Shown here piece after piece: positions 58,664-64,000 of a stretch of DNA of 64,000 nucleotides. Numbering within the stretch: the first letter of the stretch is position 1; every line of letters starts with the position of its first letter. The stretch is from Ictalurus punctatus (lineage: Eukaryota > Chordata > Actinopteri > Siluriformes > Ictaluridae), in contig NC_030416.2 of NCBI RefSeq assembly GCF_001660625.3, positions 11,181,068-11,245,067 on the forward strand, read 5' to 3'. The notes under the pieces are model-generated. The model made no database searches. It saw only the letters and a program-made list of their open reading frames with translations, and was not told the DNA's origin. The translations under genes were made by a program, and so were the position numbers.

Positions 58664-61600
58664 AGTGTTTTTATTACAGAGTGTTTTGTTTTATTTTTGT
58701 TTTTGTGTTTGTCTTATTTATTTATTCACACAGGAGTATGTTTTGGCCAAGAGGTGTTATTACCCGAGAGAATAAATAGAGCAGTTGGGGAGAATGTGGT
58801 GATTACTCCAATCCGTATTCCGGATCCCCCACATCACATCATCAGATGGAGGTTTAATGAGATCTCCATTCTTTCTGGACCTCCAAGTGGAATTATAATA
58901 CAGCCACCGTACACTGACAGAGTCATTCTGGATCCCACCACTTTAGCTCTGGAGCTCAGGAGCCTGACTGAGAATGATACTGGACTATATTTTCTGACTA
59001 TAGACACTCCTACAAATCCTTTCACAGGTGTAACCTCACTGCAGGTGTTTGGTGAGTAAACAAACCTTTTCTTTTTAACACAACTGCAGGAAGGTTTTTT
59101 TTCTTTAATCTAGTACAGTCCTCATTTTTTAAATGCAAAGAAGAGTCTTTAATACTTATAGGTAACTATAATCAGTTTTTATATAGGTGTGTAAGGATTA
59201 AAAGTACACAGATTTGTTCTGCATTACATCTTCACAGCTGAATCTGAATAGGCATCTTTCAAATTTCAAACATTTTCTTTAATTCATATTATTCTTGTAT
59301 TAGATGACTATGAACATGCATTGGATGTTCTCGCTGAGGCAAAAACAGCAACAACAAAAAAAATTAGTCCAGTTGATTAATTTGATAGACCATGCAATTG
59401 AATTAGAAACCAAATATTGTCAAGTCTGACTCTAATGTCTCAAATTCAGAACATAATTTTATAGTAAAATATTGAACTATAAAAAATACAGGAACTATAG
59501 AGTTTAGAACCATTTTTGGTAACAGATTTCTGTAATGATCATCCTATAAATAATATTCTACACTACCACTGGGGTAGAACAGTTGTGCCATTTTGACTTC
59601 TGCTGCCTTTTTGCAATAAAATTTCGTCTTTTGAAAGCTCCATGACTGGTGACTGAAGATCGGTGACTGGCGTCCACATCAAAGATCTGTAGTTCTATAA
59701 TAGCAGATTTATTAGACGAAAAATAAGTTGGCAAGGAGTACTTTATTCATTTTTACTCATAAGTTAAGTCTTTAAGTTATTTGGCTGAATGGCAGGTCTG
59801 AGGTAAGAGCAGGGGAGCGAGTTCAGCTAACAGACAACAACCGCAGTCTGACCATTACTAGTGTGATCAGATATGACACAGGCCCATACCAATGTGAAGC
59901 ATCCAACATCATCAGCAAAGCAAGGAGTCCTCCATATATGCATGATATACCTGGTTTTCACAAGACCATGATGGCTCTAAAGCTGACAAAATATGGACTG
60001 TTACATTGGAGATGGTCCAGAAAATGTTGCTGTTGAAGCAGATCCAGTGGGACCCTACTAAATCTCTGGGTCTAATCTCATACTGACCTGCTCGGCTGAG
60101 TCTAACCCTGCTGCTGAGTTTCAGTGGGCTGTGAATGGAACAGAGCTTGGTGAAATGGCCCAAGAGCTCCGACTGAGCAACATTCAGAGTAGTCAGAATG
60201 GCAATTGCACCTGCATCGCCTATAACAAGCAGAACCTGAACTACTCCATGTTTGAACTCATCTGCATCACTGTACTACGTGGATTATAGTTAGTTATTGA
60301 ATTCATGTGCAACAACAACAACAACGAAAAAAGCAAGCCACTAAATTAAGCCAAAGCAGCTCTCCCAGAAATGTAAAGATTTTTCACTGTTTGATTTTTT
60401 GCCTTTCGCAAAACCTTAGCCAACTGTAAAAGATGGCCACAAAAAAGTGGACAAAGGCATATTGAGACATTTTAATTAAACACTGTAAAACATGTTAGCC
60501 CAATTAAGTTATGTGAACTAATTTCTTCTCTTTAACTCTAATTGTCATAACAAGTTTTGGATATTGAATTCAAGTTTATAAAAAACATAAAGCAATCCAC
60601 TGTCTTGACTTGCAACAATTGTAAAACAAAACTTGAAGTTAACCTTTATTTCAACTCAAAAAGTTGAGTTTACTTACATTTCTAAGGCAGCAGGTGACCC
60701 TTTGTTTCTAAGTTTAACCACCTGAAATGTCTTACAGTGAAATAAAATTATATAACTCACAGATAAATTGAGGAAATCGTTTGTTGGTGTTTAAAAACCT
60801 GCTATATTTTGGACTCATAAAATAGCAGAACTGCTGTATTTAACTAGCAGTTGAATAATTTGTGTACATACTCTGTAAGGAATACAACACAGATAAAACA
60901 GGGCATGCTGTTAAAGGGAAATAGTCAGTTATGTACTACAACGTGAAGCCGAGTGTCCTGTGGTGACTGCTACACAAAGCACTAACACCTGAGAATCCTT
61001 TCATCAATGTTAAATAAATGTCACCTTTCAGAAGATTTAAAAGATTTCAAGACATTTTTCATCATCAAATATCATCTTTTGTTTATTATTAGGCTTAGAT
61101 TATGTTGAGTGTCCACCATACACGTCCCTGTGAATGAGATGTTACTATAGAAACGCTAACGTTTTAGAATGAGAGCTCAGATGTAAACCTGCTATTTGAT
61201 TTGTATTCGGCACCACTGTCAGAGCTGTTGTTATAAAAAATTAATCAACATCTAATGACAAATCAGATTTCAGAATTCAACAGTGCTGTGGTATTAATAT
61301 AATTTATATACAAGAGGTCTGAAAATAGGTAATTGGTTAGGAAATCAAGCTATATCTGGGAAATTCAAAACAGAAAAGGTTATTAGGATTTCTAAAATAG
61401 TAAGTGAAAGTGCTGTTATAGACCAAAAGCTAAAAGTCATAGATATACAGAATCAAAATGCTGTTTGGTTCGATTAAAAATTAATTTGGTATGTGACAAA
61501 TTGGAAGTAAGTTCTTAAATAAATGATTTGGCAAATATGATACAATAAGCAGATTATGTTTAATGTTGTTATAGCTTTAACAGTCCCAGGCCCTATAACT

Positions 61601-62305
61601 AATTCAAATTCCATATCAAACCACATTGTTATATGAATGTTTTTGACTGTTTATTTGTTTCCTGTGTGGACTTTACAGAAAAAATATCTGGAGTAGCACT
61701 TACTGGACCAACAAATGATCTAATAGAAGGTGTTTCCTCTGCTACATTATCCTGTAACGCGAATGGAACCATATACAGTGCTGAATGGATGAAAGATAAT
61801 CAGAAACTGTCAGCTAGCGACAGCATCACATTCTCGAATGATAACAGATCAGTGATGATCAGTCCGGTGAGGAGAACAGACAGTGGTGAATATAAATGTA
61901 CACTCAGCAACCCCATCAGCTCTGACACTGCAACATACAGAATGATTGTTAATTGTAAGTACAAATATATTCCTGGTGCTGATTTGTTTGAAACTGAATA
62001 AACATCTAAGTTTAATTTGACAGGCAATGACTCTGTGCTGTGTGTTACAGTTGGACCAGATAATGTGATAATTGATGGACCAGTTGAAATGGAGGAAGGA
62101 AATAAATTGACACTGTCTTGCCGTTCTGAATCTACACCAAATGCCTCGTACAAATGGATGTTTAATGGGACTTTACCTGAAGTGAATACAGCTGTATTTA
62201 CTGTGGAGCAGACTACCTTTATGGACACTGGGAATTACACCTGCATGGCCTCCAATCATGTAACAAGACGTGATGCATCTGGATCCCATGTTTTGGTAGT
62301 TAAAG
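58277..62305 (+). CDS. CEACAM-like gene 3, 5' part (partial, with two damaged exons)
   Basis: Usable exons are 58277-58325 (signal), 58734-59051 (N domain), 61679-61954 and 62051-62305 (Ig domains), equal in length and phase to those of gene 2. Between them, the exon 3 equivalent has lost its acceptor, B strand and donor (about 59779-59937), and the exon 4 equivalent (60012-60278) has one in-frame TAA. All Ig exons are phase 1-1, so joining exon 2 to exon 5 keeps the frame: 898 nt so far. The product would have a signal, a cysteine-less N domain and two Ig domains. Transmembrane and tail exons should lie beyond 64000. It may be a functional shorter paralogue or an early pseudogene. Confidence 0.7.
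58515..58663. repeat. (CT)n and (TTA)n microsatellites in intron 1
   Basis: CT run 58515-58582 and ATT run 58607-58663. The CT run is shared with gene 2; the ATT run replaces a shorter TTG-rich tract there. Confidence 0.95.
58734..59051 (+). CDS. Gene 3 exon 2: cysteine-less N domain
   Basis: 318 nt, phase 1-1. Same fold signals as gene 2 (IIRWRFNE, LTENDTGLYFLTI). It differs from gene 2 at 11 residues, against only two synonymous codon changes. Confidence 0.9.
59779..59937 (+). pseudogene. Gene 3 exon 3 remnant
   Basis: Only the region from LWLNG-like sequence to SKARSPP survives (with RYDTGPYQCEAS intact). About 300 bases that hold the acceptor and the B-strand Cys in gene 2 are missing at the left, and a second deletion after CCTCCAT removes the donor. 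It cannot be spliced as an Ig exon. Confidence 0.88.
60012..60278 (+). pseudogene. Gene 3 exon 4 with one nonsense codon
   Basis: 267 nt, the same length as gene 2 exon 4, with no indel. TAA at codon 18 (60058-60060) replaces Ser after GPY. The acceptor context changes from TTGCAG to TTGGAG and the donor from GGTGGGT to CGTGGAT. Gly-Asn-Tyr of the F strand is now Gly-Asn-Cys. Confidence 0.88.
60290..61678 (+). other. Intron before gene 3 exon 5
   Basis: Aligns with intron 4 of gene 2 and lacks its 89-base SINE insertion. No other coding frame. Confidence 0.7.
61679..61954 (+). CDS. Gene 3 exon 5: Ig domain
   Basis: 276 nt, phase 1-1, TTTACAG to GTAAGT. The core is TLSCNANG, AEWMKDN and RTDSGEYKCTLSN. 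Confidence 0.9.
62051..62305 (+). CDS. Gene 3 exon 6: Ig domain
   Basis: 255 nt, phase 1-1, GTTACAG to GTGAGA. The core is LTLSCRSES, YKWMFNG and FMDTGNYTCMASN. Confidence 0.9.
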
Positions 62306-64000
62306 GTGAGATTTTATGCTGTATAAAAGAAATAAAATAGCCTTTACTTCTGTTTAAATAAATCAGACGTAAGATATAAGATGTTTTGAAGTAACATGTA
62401 AATAGACCAAGAAAATAATTATATCTCTATAATTCGTACATCACTCTAATTTACACAAAAATATAATTTATACAAAATATTTCGTCAGCTGGGAGAAGGT
62501 GTCACACTAAAGATCTATTTAGGATTTTAATATGTTGAGTCACAAAGATGTTATCTGTACCAATCGTGCTGGCTCTTAACCTATATTAATCACAGGATTT
62601 TTACAGTATGGATGTTTAATGTAAAGTACAAAGTAAAATAGAAATGGTGTAATGAGAAATTAATATTTCATATGATATATTTACATTTACATTTATTCAT
62701 TTAGCAGACACTTTTATCCAAAGCGACTTACAAATGAGGAAATACAAACATATATCAAGTGGAGAACAATACAAGTAGTGCTACCATACAATATTTTTTA
62801 TTGAGTTTGAGTATAAGTGCTGAACGTTTTTTTTTTATAGTGGTGGTGTGGGGCAAGGTAGCAGTTAATTAAGTGTTCGTGGAAAAGATGGGTCTTTAGC
62901 CATTTTTTTGAAGAAAGTGACAGATTCTCAAGGCTCTATGGTAACAATTTTTTTTTTACAATTACATAAATTTAGGAGCACGGTTGAAGTTCCATTTTTT
63001 TTTTTTTTAGAGATGGTAACGTTAATGTGCCACAATAAAATGCAGAAGTAGACATAAGGAAACCTGAACTTGTCAATTATGACAGAATTTAGGAACATAA
63101 TGTGAGCCCTGACAAATTAATTTACCTTTTGATAAACTAAATTCAATATTTTCAGTTAATTTTACAGACTGTATGGAAAAAAAACCATTAACCTGTTCCA
63201 CCTTGTAAACAAATGCAAAAAAGTCAATGTTCAGTCTTTGAAGTCCTCTTAAATATATTTAAAGCTATACTATTCGACATTTTCCACTGTCATGGTTCTG
63301 GCCTGGAGTCAGTTTTCGAACCGCTCTGTGTATATTGTGTATATGTCTGAATAATCTCATAGTATGTGTTTAGGTGAGTTCATTTACCCATCAGATGCAA
63401 AGTGCTTTAGTTTAATGGTGTTCATTAGGGATTCTCTGATCAGGATTTTTACAGCTGATACCGATTTCTTGTCATCCTGATAGACGGATACCGATCCAGA
63501 TGCTTGGTCACTGTTAATTGAATTAAAATAATAGCAATGAAATAGGCCTACTGTTGGTTAATTGATAAAAAAAAAAAAAACAAGCATAAAATATTTATTT
63601 TTAAATATCTTAAACAGTAAAAAGTCTTAATTAAAAGTAGACTAACACAAAATAATTATCCATATTAGGAAAAAGAAGGCTAATAGCCTTCTAAGGAAAT
63701 AGCCTACTAAGCTATTAATAGGCCTATTAATGTCAAAATAATATAAAATCCAACCCATAGTAATTAAAAATTATTTCATTTGTCACTTTATTTATATTTT
63801 ATGAATTTATTATAATATCTATTTGTTATATTCACTTTTTTATTTATAACTAAGCACATTTTCTGTCTTTACATTTTATTATTATTTTTTGTTTGTTTAT
63901 CAGTTGTTCCTTTTAGATCGTTTCCCCCAGTACAGTGTTGCCATGTGATAATATTGTATTTTGGGGGGGATTAACTCAAAACATGAAAACTGGAGTTGAC
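62306..64000 (+). other. Intron 6 of gene 3, to the end of the window
   Basis: Matches the start of gene 2 intron 6 to about 62780 and contains the shared fish repeat (62690-62930) without the hAT MITE. No transmembrane exon appears before 64000; in gene 2 it lies 11.8 kb further on. Confidence 0.65.

Overview
The window is vertebrate nuclear DNA, almost certainly from a ray-finned fish and possibly a catfish. It is AT-rich and intron-rich, with GT/AG-bounded Ig exons, long microsatellites and a fish-type transposon load: L2 LINE, DIRS, Ty3/gypsy LTRs, Tc1, hAT and tRNA-derived SINEs. The catfish guess rests only on the look of one SINE and is weak. No bacterial, viral or organellar genes are present.

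The real genes are a plus-strand tandem cluster of CEACAM-like immunoglobulin-superfamily receptors. (1) At 609-2315 lies the 3' end of gene 1: a transmembrane exon and four cytoplasmic exons, one with the ITIM SNYENI. (2) At 5659-10004 lies a dead unit: a signal exon with a lost splice donor and an N-domain exon with a stop and a frameshift. (3) Gene 2 (16630-43332) can be assembled completely: 11 exons, 1800 nt, 599 residues. It has a signal peptide, a cysteine-less N-terminal V-like domain, four Ig domains, a transmembrane segment and a tail with two ITIMs (LHYADV, IIYSDV). (4) Gene 3 (58277-62305, leaving the window) is a close paralogue of the 5' half of gene 2. Its third exon is broken and its fourth has a stop, but every Ig exon is phase 1-1, so skipping both would keep the frame.

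The rest is introns and spacers full of mobile DNA. Notable are an L2 LINE split by a solo retroviral-type LTR with a 4-bp target duplication, two hAT elements in gene 2 whose empty sites survive in gene 3, a DIRS 3' end, a Tc1 relic, and a gypsy relic carrying a METAP1-like zinc finger joined to tandem repeats. A short phase-0 reading frame near 4.0 kb and 51.2 kb, conserved between paralogous 3' flanks with mostly synonymous changes, looks like an unannotated alternative tail exon.

As a system, gene 2 reads as an inhibitory cell-surface receptor: a variable ligand-binding N domain outside and paired ITIMs inside. The cluster expands and decays by unit duplication, exon loss and tail exchange. 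All exon calls come from splice sites, phase and paralogue comparison; no transcript or database was consulted.
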